From: Sebaldella sp.
GTDB taxonomy: Bacteria > Fusobacteriota > Fusobacteriia > Fusobacteriales > Leptotrichiaceae
DNA length: 43,758 nt
Assembly (NCBI GenBank): GCA_018058425.1
Contig: JAGOZX010000017.1
Span: 1-43,758 of the forward strand
Reading direction: 5' to 3'
Made by a program: the position numbers and the translations under genes. The notes beneath the pieces were generated by a model. The model was given only the letters and a program-made list of their open reading frames with translations, did not search any database and was not told where the DNA came from. Shown in pieces: positions 17,203 to 25,717 of the stretch; positions within the stretch are counted from its first letter, which is position 1; every line of letters begins with the position of its first letter.

Positions 17203-18708
17203 TTATTTTACAACTGATCCATCCCAAGTATCTACTTTAGCTTTATTATCCTCTTCAGTAAACCAAGTACTTGTTACTACTTTTGCCTCGGTAAAGAATT
17301 TAACTCCATCTTTACCTAATGCATGAAGATCTCCGAAAAATGAGTTTTTATGTCCATTAAATGGAAATAAACCTACTGGAACTGGTACTCCTACATTAAT
17401 TCCTACCATTCCTCCATCAGTACGTCTTGCAAATTCACGGCTGTAATATCCACTACTTGTATAAATTACAGAACCATTTGCAAATTCATTATCATTCATC
17501 ATTCTAAGTCCCTCTTCAAAGTCTTTTACTCTTTTTATACATAATACTGGTCCAAATACTTCTTGTTGTCCAATTTCCATATCTTCAGTTACATGGTCAA
17601 AAATAGTAGGCCCTATATAGAATCCATTTTCAAAACCAGATACTGTTGCACCTCTTCCATCAAGGATTAATTTAGCTCCTTCATCTACACCTTTTTGTAT
17701 CCATCCTTCTACATGTTTTTTATGTGACTCAGTAACTACTGGTCCTAAATCTGTTGTTTTATCATAAGCTGGTCCTATTTTCAATTCTTTTGATATTTCT
17801 AATAATTTTTCTACAAATCTATCAGCTATACTTTCCTGTACACACAGAGCTGGAAGCGCCATACATCTTTCTCCTGCACATCCAAAAGCCGAATTAACTA
17901 TTCCTCTTACTGTTCTTTCTAACATACAGTCATCTAAAACAAGAGCATGGTTTTTAGCCTCGCATAATGCCTGAACTCTTTTTCCATTTGAAGCTCCTGT
18001 AGCATAAACGTGAAGACCAACTGCTGTAGAACCTACAAAAGTTATTCCTTTTACATCTGGATGAGTTAATAATATTTCTGCTTCATTTCTAGAACATGTA
18101 ACTATATTTAACACACCTTTTGGCAGTCCAGCTTCTTGTAGTAATTCTGCAAGTTTTAAACTTGTCATTGGTGTAGTACTAGATGCCTTTAGAACCATTG
18201 TATTTCCAGTAGCTATACATAAAGGAACCATCCAACCCATTGGTATCATTCCAGGGAAGTTAAATGGTGCAATTCCTGCAAAAACTCCAAGTGACTCTCT
18301 ATAAAGTACAGTATCATAACCTGTAGAAGTATTCATTAAAGACTCACCCATCATTAGAAGAGGAGCACTACATGCTAATTCCACTGGTTCCTTAACTTTT
18401 AGAAGGTCTCCATGAGCTTCTGCCCAGTTTTTACCATGTTCTTTACAAAGTATTTCTACCAGTTCATCCATTCTTTCATCTAAAAGATCTCTAAATTTAT
18501 ATAAAACTTGTACTCTTTTCATTACTGGTATTGCAGACCATTCTTTATATGCTTCTTTTGCTGCTCCTATAGCTTCTTCTACCTCTCCCTTTGTACAACA
18601 AGGACTTTTAGCTATTATTTCACCTGTACTAGGATTATATATATCGTAATATTTATCTGTTTTAGACTCTCTCCATTCACCATTTATAAAAAATTTTAAT
18701 TTTTCCAT
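17203..18708 (-). CDS. iolA: malonate-semialdehyde / methylmalonate-semialdehyde dehydrogenase (CoA-acylating)
   Basis: A 501-residue aldehyde dehydrogenase-superfamily enzyme. Visible motifs are PFNFPGM (148-154, with the oxyanion Asn150), FVGST (224-228), EAKNH (250-254) and the catalytic cysteine Cys282 in GCAGERCMALP. EAKNH in place of the usual ELGGKN is the mark of the MmsA/IolA branch, which uses CoA rather than water. It converts malonate semialdehyde from IolJ to acetyl-CoA and CO2, making NADH. The ATG at 18708 follows a GGAGGTAAC site. The two last-named genes of the pathway (iolA, iolJ) are both near the front of this operon. Confidence 0.93.
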   Translation of the reverse strand: MEKLKFFINGEWRESKTDKYYDIYNPSTGEIIAKSPCCTKGEVEEAIGAAKEAYKEWSAIPVMKRVQVLYKFRDLLDERMDELVEILCKEHGKNWAEAHGDLLKVKEPVELACSAPLLMMGESLMNTSTGYDTVLYRESLGVFAGIAPFNFPGMIPMGWMVPLCIATGNTMVLKASSTTPMTSLKLAELLQEAGLPKGVLNIVTCSRNEAEILLTHPDVKGITFVGSTAVGLHVYATGASNGKRVQALCEAKNHALVLDDCMLERTVRGIVNSAFGCAGERCMALPALCVQESIADRFVEKLLEISKELKIGPAYDKTTDLGPVVTESHKKHVEGWIQKGVDEGAKLILDGRGATVSGFENGFYIGPTIFDHVTEDMEIGQQEVFGPVLCIKRVKDFEEGLRMMNDNEFANGSVIYTSSGYYSREFARRTDGGMVGINVGVPVPVGLFPFNGHKNSFFGDLHALGKDGVKFFTEAKVVTSTWFTEEDNKAKVDTWDGSVVK

Positions 18709-18781
18709 TTTGTTACCTCCTAAATAATTTTTTATTCTTTTGTTTTATTTGATAATTTAGTTTATTCTACCTGTTTTCATT

Positions 18782-19570
18782 CTATCTATTAGGCCAAATC
18801 TTAACATCTTTTTCTAAAAGCCACTTATGTTCCTCTTCATCTATTCTTTCAGTCCAAGGATTTCCATCAAGATGTCTTATCATCCAACAATAATACATTG
18901 CATAACCTGGTGCTGTATTCTGTGGATGAACATAGCCGCCATCTATTGTAAGAAAACTATTATTTTTAATTTTATAAGCCTCTTCTCCAACTAGACATAG
19001 TCCAAATCCTTGAGGTTTATTAAATTTATAATAATATACCTCTGGTTGTGGATGATGATGAGGTGGATAACTTGACCATTTTCCTGGATAGTTTATTACT
19101 TCTCCCATGACCATATTTGAATATGGAGCATTTTTATAATCAAATACTGTTCTAACAACTCTTCTAGCAGTATCATTCCATACTCCATCTCCAAAGATTT
19201 CACTTGTACAATCCTCTTTTAAATAAAGCTTTGAATCAAATTTATTATTATTTTCTGTTTTTTGAATTAATACCTCGCTATCTTCCAGTACCTTTAATTC
19301 TATTTTTACACCCTTTGATACATGGAGACAAGTTGGGCTTTCATCAAATACATTATCTCTTTCCAAAACTGCACTTTGACCATCCCATAATATTTCTACC
19401 TTACCATTTAATAAAAGAAGGGCAGTTTCTTTATTCTCTTCGAAAAATACTTCACTCTTTCCTTTTTCTAAATTAAAAACACTAATATCCATAAGCATAG
19501 ACTCATGTTTATTCTTTATCTCTGTTAATAAATTTTTTCCCTTTTTCAAATCTCCTAAATAGTTAATCAT
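18782..19570 (-). CDS. iolB: 5-deoxy-glucuronate isomerase IolB
   Basis: A 262-residue double-cupin protein, the usual IolB length. The metal-binding cupin motif is YPPHHHPQPEVYYYKF (168-183), followed by QGFGLCLVGEEAYKIKNNSF and a third region GGYVHPQNTAPGYAMYYCWM. These blocks are specific to IolB. It isomerises 5-deoxy-D-glucuronate to 5-dehydro-2-deoxy-D-gluconate, feeding IolC. The ATG at 19570 follows AGGAGGATG. It is encoded between iolC and iolA. Confidence 0.94.
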   Translation of the reverse strand: MINYLGDLKKGKNLLTEIKNKHESMLMDISVFNLEKGKSEVFFEENKETALLLLNGKVEILWDGQSAVLERDNVFDESPTCLHVSKGVKIELKVLEDSEVLIQKTENNNKFDSKLYLKEDCTSEIFGDGVWNDTARRVVRTVFDYKNAPYSNMVMGEVINYPGKWSSYPPHHHPQPEVYYYKFNKPQGFGLCLVGEEAYKIKNNSFLTIDGGYVHPQNTAPGYAMYYCWMIRHLDGNPWTERIDEEEHKWLLEKDVKIWPNR

Positions 19571-19600
19571 TTCATCCTCCTTGTTTCATACTCTTAATTA

Positions 19601-20617
19601 TTAGCCTCTAGCCACCATTTCCCCATATTCTTCCTTAGCTTTTCTAATAAATTCTCTTATCTCTTCTACTCTTGGCATATCCTCTGAACAACTGTGACTC
19701 GCCACTAACATAGCAGCTGAAGCACTTCCAAATTCTAATGCATCCATTATATCCCATCCTTCTAGTAAACCATACATAAATGCTGAAGCATACGCATCTC
19801 CACCACCAAATGACTTTAAAAGTTTCACGGGAAATGGCTTTATTTTAAAGTTTTTACCATCTGATGTATAAGCAACAGATCCATCTTTTCCATGTTTTAT
19901 AACAACTATTTTATTACCATAATCAAGCCATCTCTTAGCAGTTTCTTCATCAGAACTTTTTGAAGCAATAAGCTTTTCTGTAAGATCAAACTCTTCTCTC
20001 GATCCTATTACCATATCACTATTTTTAGCTACCATTGAGTAGTAAATAGCTATATCATCAGTATTTTTCCAAGTATAGCTTCTATAATCAATATCAAATA
20101 CAACAATAGTTCCATGTTTTTTTGCAAATTCTACAGCCTTTAATACTGCTTCTCTCGAAGGACTTTTAGCAAGGGCTGTTCCTGAAACTACTAACATCTT
20201 TGCATTTTTTATGTATTCTTCATTTATCTCTTCTGTTTCAAGTACTAAATCAGCTATATCATTTCTATACATTAAAATGCTGCTTTCTGTTGGACTTAAT
20301 ATCTCTGTAAAAGTTAATCCTAAAGATTCTCCATTTTTTGCTCTAAAAACATTAGATACATCTATTCCATCTTTTTCAAAATAGTCTATCACAAAGTCTC
20401 CAAATCTGTCTTCTGATACCTTTCCTATAAAACCAACTTTTTTCCCTAATCTTGCTAATCCTACAGCTATATTTGCTGGCGATCCACCAAGATACTTTTT
20501 AAATGTCTGGCTTTCAGCTAATGTCATATTTATATCCACAGGGTTAAAATCTATAGCTATCCTCCCTATTGGAATAACATCAATCTTTCTATCTTCTTGG
20601 AAATTTAAATACTTCAT
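19601..20617 (-). CDS. iolC: 5-dehydro-2-deoxygluconokinase IolC (PfkB family)
   Basis: A 338-residue ribokinase/PfkB-family kinase. The start is set at the ATG at 20617, preceded by AGGAGGAAAATT. The open frame extends 18 residues upstream but without a site and into iolJ. The N-terminal PfkB signature is GGSPANIAVGLARLGKKVGF. The C-terminal one is FGGGDAYASAFMYGLLEGW, where the aspartate is the catalytic base. The segment IPIGRIAIDFNP is typical of IolC. It phosphorylates 5-dehydro-2-deoxygluconate (DKG) with ATP, giving DKG-6-phosphate for IolJ. It lies 23 bases after iolJ. Confidence 0.92.
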   Translation of the reverse strand: MKYLNFQEDRKIDVIPIGRIAIDFNPVDINMTLAESQTFKKYLGGSPANIAVGLARLGKKVGFIGKVSEDRFGDFVIDYFEKDGIDVSNVFRAKNGESLGLTFTEILSPTESSILMYRNDIADLVLETEEINEEYIKNAKMLVVSGTALAKSPSREAVLKAVEFAKKHGTIVVFDIDYRSYTWKNTDDIAIYYSMVAKNSDMVIGSREEFDLTEKLIASKSSDEETAKRWLDYGNKIVVIKHGKDGSVAYTSDGKNFKIKPFPVKLLKSFGGGDAYASAFMYGLLEGWDIMDALEFGSASAAMLVASHSCSEDMPRVEEIREFIRKAKEEYGEMVARG

Positions 20618-20639
20618 AATTTTCCTCCTATTTTTTATT

Positions 20640-21491
20640 TTACGCTTTATTTTTACTATTAAAAATTTCAATGTGCATCTTTACATTCTCATATGCCCCT
20701 TGAATTTCTGCAGCATGGAGCTTAAAGTAATCTTGTTTAACTTTTTCATCCCCGCTATACATTTCTCTTACACTTTTTTCTACTGAATTAAATGTTGACG
20801 TAGCTACATTTATTTTATGAATTCCTAAATCTATACAATGTCTAAAATCTTTTTCACTAATCCCTGAACCACCATGTAAAACTAGTGGAATATCAATAAT
20901 TTTATTTATTTTATCTAAAATTTCAAAATTTAATTTAGGTTCTCCTTTATATACACCATGTGCATTTCCTATTGCCACTGCTAAAGCATTTACGCTTGTT
21001 TTCTTATAAAACTTCTCAGCCTCTGCCACATCAGTGTGTACAATTCCATGATTTTCTTTTCCATCTTCGCTTCCGCCAACTCTTCCTATTTCAGCTTCCA
21101 CAGTTGCTCCAGAAAGCTTTGCCTGCTCCATTACTTTTTTAGTAATTTCTATATTCTCTTCCAATGGATACTGCGAACCATCTATCATTACAGATGTAAA
21201 CCCTAGTTCCAATGCCTCTTTTATTACTTCTAAAGTCATACCATGATCTAAATGAACTGCTACAGGTACTTTAGCCTTCTTGGCAGCCTCTATCATCATA
21301 GGCCCTATTAGGTATAGTGGTGAATAATTTAGTCTTACTTCTGCTATTTGGAGAATAATTGGTGAGTTTAATTCCTCTGCGGCTTTTATTGTCCCCATTA
21401 TCATTTCCATATTAGCAATACTAAATGCTCCTACTCCATATTTTTCTTTCTTTGCTTTTTCCAGTAAACTCTTCATGTCTAGTAATGGCAT
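20640..21491 (-). CDS. iolJ: DKG-6-phosphate aldolase IolJ (class II aldolase)
   Basis: A 283-residue zinc-dependent class II aldolase of the fructose-bisphosphate aldolase/GatY family. Metal and substrate residues are visible: HLDHG (80-84, His80 and the catalytic Asp82), AEIGRVGG (134-141), GNAHGVYKG (175-183, His178) and LHGGSG (205-210, His206). In this operon it cleaves 2-deoxy-5-keto-D-gluconate 6-phosphate to dihydroxyacetone phosphate and malonate semialdehyde. By sequence alone it could be a fructose- or tagatose-bisphosphate aldolase, and the position in front of iolC decides the call. The ATG at 21491 follows AGGAGTG. It is the first gene of the long inositol operon. Confidence 0.88.
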   Translation of the reverse strand: MPLLDMKSLLEKAKKEKYGVGAFSIANMEMIMGTIKAAEELNSPIILQIAEVRLNYSPLYLIGPMMIEAAKKAKVPVAVHLDHGMTLEVIKEALELGFTSVMIDGSQYPLEENIEITKKVMEQAKLSGATVEAEIGRVGGSEDGKENHGIVHTDVAEAEKFYKKTSVNALAVAIGNAHGVYKGEPKLNFEILDKINKIIDIPLVLHGGSGISEKDFRHCIDLGIHKINVATSTFNSVEKSVREMYSGDEKVKQDYFKLHAAEIQGAYENVKMHIEIFNSKNKA

Positions 21492-21516
21492 TTGATCACT
21501 CCTTTTTATATAAAAC

Positions 21517-21590
21517 TTGATATGTATAAATTATCATTTTTGCCATTTGATCATATATTTGTTACTTTTTGATAATATATTTTTTATCAA
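21517..21590. promoter_or_regulatory. cluster of TTGATA half-sites in front of iolJ (candidate IolR operators)
   Basis: Two inverted repeats lie in the iolJ leader: TTGATA (21517-21522) with TATCA (21532-21536), and TTGATAA (21569-21575) with TTATCAA (21584-21590). A further TTGATCATATAT lies between them near 21547. They sit downstream of the candidate promoter and next to a divergent DeoR-type gene, which fits operator sites for that repressor. AT-richness makes chance similarity possible. Confidence 0.5.
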
Positions 21591-21597
21591 TTACTTA

Positions 21598-21626
21598 GTT
21601 TTACCTCATTTTTTCCCATTTGTCAA
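21598..21626 (-). promoter_or_regulatory. candidate promoter of the inositol operon
   Basis: On the minus strand a perfect TTGACA (21626-21621) is followed after 17 bases by TAAAAC (21603-21598), two mismatches from TATAAT. The message would carry a leader of about 100 bases containing the TTGATA repeats. Confidence 0.55.
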
Positions 21627-21933
21627 TTTCATTTTTTAAAAATTTTCAAAAACTTTCTCAAATATAACCAAAAGATAACCATTTATTTTAACAAAATGAC
21701 TATCATATACTCTTTTTTTCATAATAATCATTTACTTTTTTCGCATTTCATACTATAATCATGTAAAGTACAATTTAAAAAGATTTTTATATAAATCTTA
21801 TTTCAAATTATTCTCTATTAGTTATAAAAATAATATATAAAATTTAATGATATGTTTTTATAAAAGCTTTTTCAACATATGAAACTTAGAAAGTTTTTAT
21901 TTATATAAAAGTCTTTTGAAAGGAATGAAAACT
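21627..21933. other. rest of the iolJ-iolR divergent intergenic region
   Basis: About 300 bases of AT-rich DNA upstream of the DeoR gene. It contains a small hairpin (AAGATTT/AAATCTT near 21780-21798) and several TTTATATAA-like words. I find no ORF and no promoter for iolR that I would trust. Confidence 0.4.
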
Positions 21934-22695
21934 ATGAAATCCCATAGAATAAAAAATATAGAAGACTATATTTTAAAAAATGAGTCTGTAACTTTAGACA
22001 AATTATGCGAAGTATTTGATGTATCAAAAAATACTATTCGTAGAGATATAAAAGAATTACTAGAAGACGGCAGCATAAAGAAGATTTATGGTGGAGTAAT
22101 GATAAATAAAAAGAAACTTATTCCATTCGAAGAGAGAAATATAAAAAATCATGATGAAAAAAAATTAATAGCTAAAATTTCAGCGGATTTCATTAATGAT
22201 GGAGATATTATTTTTATTGATTCTGGAACTACCACTATGTGGTTAATTGATTATCTAAAAAATAAAAATAGCATTACTATATTAACAAATAATCTAAGTG
22301 CTGTTATAGCTGCTTTGCCGTATCCAAATTTAAATATTATTTCATTAGGAGGCAATTTAAAAAGAAAGACCAACTCTTTTGTTGGTAACTCTGCTTCACT
22401 TGTTTTAAAAGATTATAATATAAGTAAATCTTTTATGGCTGCCACAGGTATTTCTATTTCTAGAGGAGCTACTAATTCATCTATGGATGAATATGAACTT
22501 AAGAAATTAATTGTTGAAAAAAGTGGTGAAATTTTCTTACTTGTAGATTCTACAAAATTTGATACTATCTCTCTTATGACATACTCTACATTAGAAAACA
22601 TAGATCGCATCATTACTAATGAAACACCAACAAAAAAATATTTGGATTTCTTTAAAAAAAATAAAATTAATTTAGTTATACCTAAAAAGAAGTAA
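21934..22695 (+). CDS. iolR: DeoR-family transcriptional regulator, IolR-like repressor
   Basis: A 253-residue regulator from the ATG at 21934 (AGGA at 21921-21924, 9-base spacing). The frame is open from a TTG at 21916 with no site for it. The N-terminal DeoR winged helix-turn-helix covers about residues 5-55, with the recognition region DVSKNTIRRDIKELLEDG followed by KKIYGGV. The C-terminal DeoR sensor domain shows FIDSGTTTMWL, NNLSAV, LGGNLKRKTNSFVG and VDSTKFD, the sugar-phosphate-binding fold. It diverges from iolJ and has its own terminator. It is very probably the inositol repressor, with DKG-6-phosphate as the known inducer in Bacillus IolR. The gene name rests on context. Confidence 0.85.
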   Translation: MKSHRIKNIEDYILKNESVTLDKLCEVFDVSKNTIRRDIKELLEDGSIKKIYGGVMINKKKLIPFEERNIKNHDEKKLIAKISADFINDGDIIFIDSGTTTMWLIDYLKNKNSITILTNNLSAVIAALPYPNLNIISLGGNLKRKTNSFVGNSASLVLKDYNISKSFMAATGISISRGATNSSMDEYELKKLIVEKSGEIFLLVDSTKFDTISLMTYSTLENIDRIITNETPTKKYLDFFKKNKINLVIPKKK

Positions 22696-22713
22696 TAATT
22701 TTATTTACATAAA

Positions 22714-22755
22714 AAACTGCTCTTTCACTATTGTGATTGAGCAGTTTATTTTTTT
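22714..22755 (+). terminator. intrinsic terminator of the DeoR regulator gene
   Basis: AAACTGCTC (22714-22722) pairs with GAGCAGTTT (22739-22747), with an inner TCAC/GTGA helix, and is followed by ATTTTTTT. It lies 19 bases after the stop codon. Confidence 0.85.
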
Positions 22756-22827
22756 ATGATTTGATTTAGAGCTATTGTATAAACTTAATACTTTTATAAA
22801 CCCTTTTATTACCAAATCATTTTGCTA

Positions 22828-22865
22828 AAAGTTGCTCTAAGAAAACCACCTCTTAGAGCAACTTT
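22828..22865. terminator. bidirectional terminator at the end of the uronate-type operon
   Basis: A perfect 15-bp stem (22828-22842 with 22851-22865; core GTTGCTCTAAGA) and an 8-base loop. A-runs and T-runs flank it on both strands. It closes the minus-strand operon ending at 22922 and backs up the plus-strand DeoR terminator. Confidence 0.85.
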
Positions 22866-22873
22866 TATTTCAA

Positions 22874-22890
22874 TTTCGCACAGTGCGAAA
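22874..22890. repeat. extragenic palindrome, copy 2
   Basis: TTTCGCACAGTGCGAAA, an 8-bp perfect inverted repeat around one base and identical to the core of the copy at 6022-6042. It lies between the last gene of the uronate-type operon and its terminator. Confidence 0.75.
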
Positions 22891-22921
22891 TCTTAATTTA
22901 TTTATTATAATCCTCTACCTC

Positions 22922-23773
22922 TTAAACCCCTGAATAAGCTGAAAATCCTCCATCTATTGGTATTACTACACCATTTACAAAACTAGACGCCTTACTGTCA
23001 ACTAACCATAATAATGTTCCAACTAACTCTTCTGGCTCTCCAAATCTCAACATTGGTGTTTGAGACAATATTTTTTGAGCCCTTTCTGTATACGAACCAT
23101 CTGAATTTCTAAGTAATGCTTTATTTTGATTTGTTTCAAAAAATCCCGGTGCCATTGCATTTACTCTAATTCCAACCTTTGAAAAGTGTACAGCTAACCA
23201 TTCTGTAAAGTTTGATATTGCTGCTTTAGCTCCTGAATAAGCAGGTATTTTCGTAAGAGGTGTAAAAGCATTCATAGAAGAAATATTTATAATACTACTC
23301 TCTTTCTTACCTATCATATCCTTTGCAAAAACTTGTGTTGGAAGCAGAGTGCCAATAAAATTCAAATCAAATACAAACTTTATCCCTTCTGGATCTAGGT
23401 TGAAAAAAGTCATTATATCTTCTCTATCCATGTCCTCTTCCTCAAAGTATTCTTTTGTAGTAGTTCCTTTAGGATGATTTCCACCTGCACCATTTACCAA
23501 TATATCACAAGTTCCAAATTTTTCATTTATTATTTTTTTGGCCTGTTTTAGGTTTTCTATCTCTAAAACATTTGCCTCTACTCCAATTGCTATTCCACCA
23601 TTTTTATTTATAGAATCAGCTATGATATCAGCAGATTCTTTCTTTAAATCTAAGATTGCTACCTTTGCTCCACATGAAGCCAAAGCTTTGGCAAATACAG
23701 CACAAAGTACTCCTCCTCCTCCAGTAACAACAACAACTTTATTTTCTAAATTTATCTTAAAAGGAATTTGCAT
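22922..23773 (-). CDS. uxuB: SDR-type D-fructuronate reductase / mannonate oxidoreductase (UxuB-like)
   Basis: A 283-residue short-chain dehydrogenase, started at the ATG at 23773 (GAGAGG upstream, 15 bases after the uxuA stop) rather than at an upstream in-frame codon inside uxuA. The cofactor loop is TGGGGVLC (17-24), an unusual glycine motif characteristic of the Bacillus YjmF/UxuB group. NGAGG (94-98), Ser165/166 in NISSMNAF, Tyr179 and Lys183 in YSGAK, and APGFFETNQ complete the active site. It interconverts D-fructuronate and D-mannonate with NAD(H). It is coupled to uxuA, which dehydrates mannonate. It is unrelated to the longer E. coli UxuB polyol dehydrogenase. Confidence 0.87.
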   Translation of the reverse strand: MQIPFKINLENKVVVVTGGGGVLCAVFAKALASCGAKVAILDLKKESADIIADSINKNGGIAIGVEANVLEIENLKQAKKIINEKFGTCDILVNGAGGNHPKGTTTKEYFEEEDMDREDIMTFFNLDPEGIKFVFDLNFIGTLLPTQVFAKDMIGKKESSIINISSMNAFTPLTKIPAYSGAKAAISNFTEWLAVHFSKVGIRVNAMAPGFFETNQNKALLRNSDGSYTERAQKILSQTPMLRFGEPEELVGTLLWLVDSKASSFVNGVVIPIDGGFSAYSGV

Positions 23774-23787
23774 AATCACATACCTCT

Positions 23788-24825
23788 CTATTTTATTTTT
23801 TCTAGTGTTTCCCATATTCCCGATATATAAACAGCTCCTAATGCTCTATCATATAATCCATATCCTGGTCTTCCTTTTTCTCCCCAAATCATTCTTCCAT
23901 GATCTGGTCTAGCGTACCCAGTAAATCCAATTTCATGATATGCCTTCATAATTTCTACAAAATCTAATGATCCATATTTTGACATATGAGCACTTTCTTG
24001 AAATTCACCATCATTTATTATTTTCACATTTCTTAAGTGTGCAAAATGTATTTTCTTACCAAATCTTCTTATCATATTAGGCATATTATTATCCTTTGAG
24101 ACCCCAAGTGAACCTGTACATAAAGTTAGTCCGTTATATTCACTCTCATATAATTTTAAAAATCTGTCTAGATTTTCTTCATTTGTAATTATTCTTGGAA
24201 GTCCAAAAATTGGCCATGGTGGATCATCTGGATGTATCGCCATCTTTATCTTTACTTCCTCAGCTACTGGTATAATTTGTTCTAAAAAGTATTTTAAATT
24301 ATTCCATAAATCCTCTTCTGATACACTCTTATATTTCTCCAATACAGCATTTAGTTCATCTTTTTTATAGCTTGCATCCCATCCAGGTAAATTTAAATCA
24401 CCATTTCTAGGGTCCATTTTTTCTATTTCACTTTTATAATAAACTAAGGCTGTAGACCCATCTTCTAGTTTATAGTCTAAATTAGACCTAGTCCAATCAA
24501 ATACAGGCATGAAATTATAACATATAACTTTAACTCCCGCTTTTGCCAGATTTCTAATATTTTGTTTATAATTTTCTATATATTTTTCTCTTGTAGTCAG
24601 TCCCATTTTTATATCTTCATGAACTGGAACACTTTCTATTACTTCCATCTCTAAATTAGCATTAGTAACATCTTTTTTTAATTCCATTATCTTTTCCATG
24701 GACCATACTTCACCAACTGGTACATCGTATACTGCTGTTACCACCCCTGTCATTCCTGGTATTTGTTTTATATATTCTAAAGGGATTGAGTCACTTTTAC
24801 CATACCACCTGAATGTCATTTTCAT
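23788..24825 (-). CDS. uxuA: D-mannonate dehydratase UxuA
   Basis: A 345-residue TIM-barrel enzyme, close to the usual 345-395 for the family. Diagnostic segments are MTFRWYGKSD at the N-terminus, YNFMPVFDWTRSNL (103-116), AIHPDDPPWPIFGLPRI (196-212), and Cys236 with the His260/His263 region (KIHFAHLRN), plus YARPDHGRMIWGE near 295-307. The His, Cys and Asp residues bind Mn or Fe. It dehydrates D-mannonate to 2-keto-3-deoxy-D-gluconate (KDG), the substrate of the KdgK encoded at 33187-34203. The ATG at 24825 follows GGAGGAAAAAG. Confidence 0.95.
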   Translation of the reverse strand: MKMTFRWYGKSDSIPLEYIKQIPGMTGVVTAVYDVPVGEVWSMEKIMELKKDVTNANLEMEVIESVPVHEDIKMGLTTREKYIENYKQNIRNLAKAGVKVICYNFMPVFDWTRSNLDYKLEDGSTALVYYKSEIEKMDPRNGDLNLPGWDASYKKDELNAVLEKYKSVSEEDLWNNLKYFLEQIIPVAEEVKIKMAIHPDDPPWPIFGLPRIITNEENLDRFLKLYESEYNGLTLCTGSLGVSKDNNMPNMIRRFGKKIHFAHLRNVKIINDGEFQESAHMSKYGSLDFVEIMKAYHEIGFTGYARPDHGRMIWGEKGRPGYGLYDRALGAVYISGIWETLEKIK

Positions 24826-24853
24826 TCTTTTTCCTCCTTGTATAATGTGTTTT

Positions 24854-25717
24854 TTATTTCAACCCGCTGGTAGAAACTCCTTCTACAAAGTATTTTTGTG
24901 CAGAAAAGAATATTATTATCGAAGGTACTAGTGCAATTACTGCCATTGCCATTACCTGATTCCACTGTACTACAGCACTATTATCCATTGACATTTTTAA
25001 AGCTATTGATATTGGATATTTTTCTACACTTGATATATAAATTAATGGTCCCATAAAATCATTCATTGACCATATAAATTGAAATAATGCCACTGATATT
25101 AATGCTGGTTTTAAAATTGGTACTAATATGTATATAAGTGTTTGTAAACTATTACACCCATCTATTTTTGCTGCTTCTTCTAATTCTAAAGGAAGACCTC
25201 TCAAAAATTGCACTAACATAAATACAAAAAATGTATCTGTTGCTAGTACTGATGGTACTATTAATGGAAGATAAGTATCAAGCCATCCTATTTGTCTGTA
25301 CATTATATATTGCGGTATGTTTAACACTATTGTTGGTAGCAATAAAGTACCTATTAAAATTGCAAATAAAAACTTCTTTCCTGGTATCTTAAACCTTGCA
25401 AAACCATAAGCTGCCATTGTGCACGATATTAATGTTAATATTACTTTTGGCACTACTATTGCAAAAGTATTTAAGAAATATTTAGTAAATGTGTATTCTG
25501 TTGATGTTTTCCATCCATTTACATATCCTGAAAGTTCGAATTTTTTTGGAATTATTCCTAATGATGAAAATATATCTGAATTTTCTTTAAATGATGCCCC
25601 TATAAGCCATAATAAAGGATATATCATCAGTAATCCCACTAATGTTAATATTAGATACTTTATTCCTGCATCTATTTTACTCTTTGTTTTACTTCTGCTT
25701 TTCCCCACTCTCTCCAT
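24854..25717 (-). CDS. carbohydrate ABC transporter permease (CUT1, MalG-like)
   Basis: A 287-residue membrane protein with six predicted helices (first at about 21-42). The EAA motif is EEAAKIDGCNSLQTLIYILVPIL, the cytoplasmic loop that contacts the ATPase. The family blocks AAYGFARFKIPGKKFLF and QFIWSMNDFMGPLIYI are present. It pairs with the MalF-like permease upstream, whose stop overlaps this start by one base (TAATG). There is no ATPase gene in the operon, so a shared ATPase (MsmK/UgpC type) must be encoded elsewhere. A uronate-type substrate is inferred from the neighbours. Confidence 0.9.
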   Translation of the reverse strand: MERVGKSRSKTKSKIDAGIKYLILTLVGLLMIYPLLWLIGASFKENSDIFSSLGIIPKKFELSGYVNGWKTSTEYTFTKYFLNTFAIVVPKVILTLISCTMAAYGFARFKIPGKKFLFAILIGTLLLPTIVLNIPQYIMYRQIGWLDTYLPLIVPSVLATDTFFVFMLVQFLRGLPLELEEAAKIDGCNSLQTLIYILVPILKPALISVALFQFIWSMNDFMGPLIYISSVEKYPISIALKMSMDNSAVVQWNQVMAMAVIALVPSIIIFFSAQKYFVEGVSTSGLK

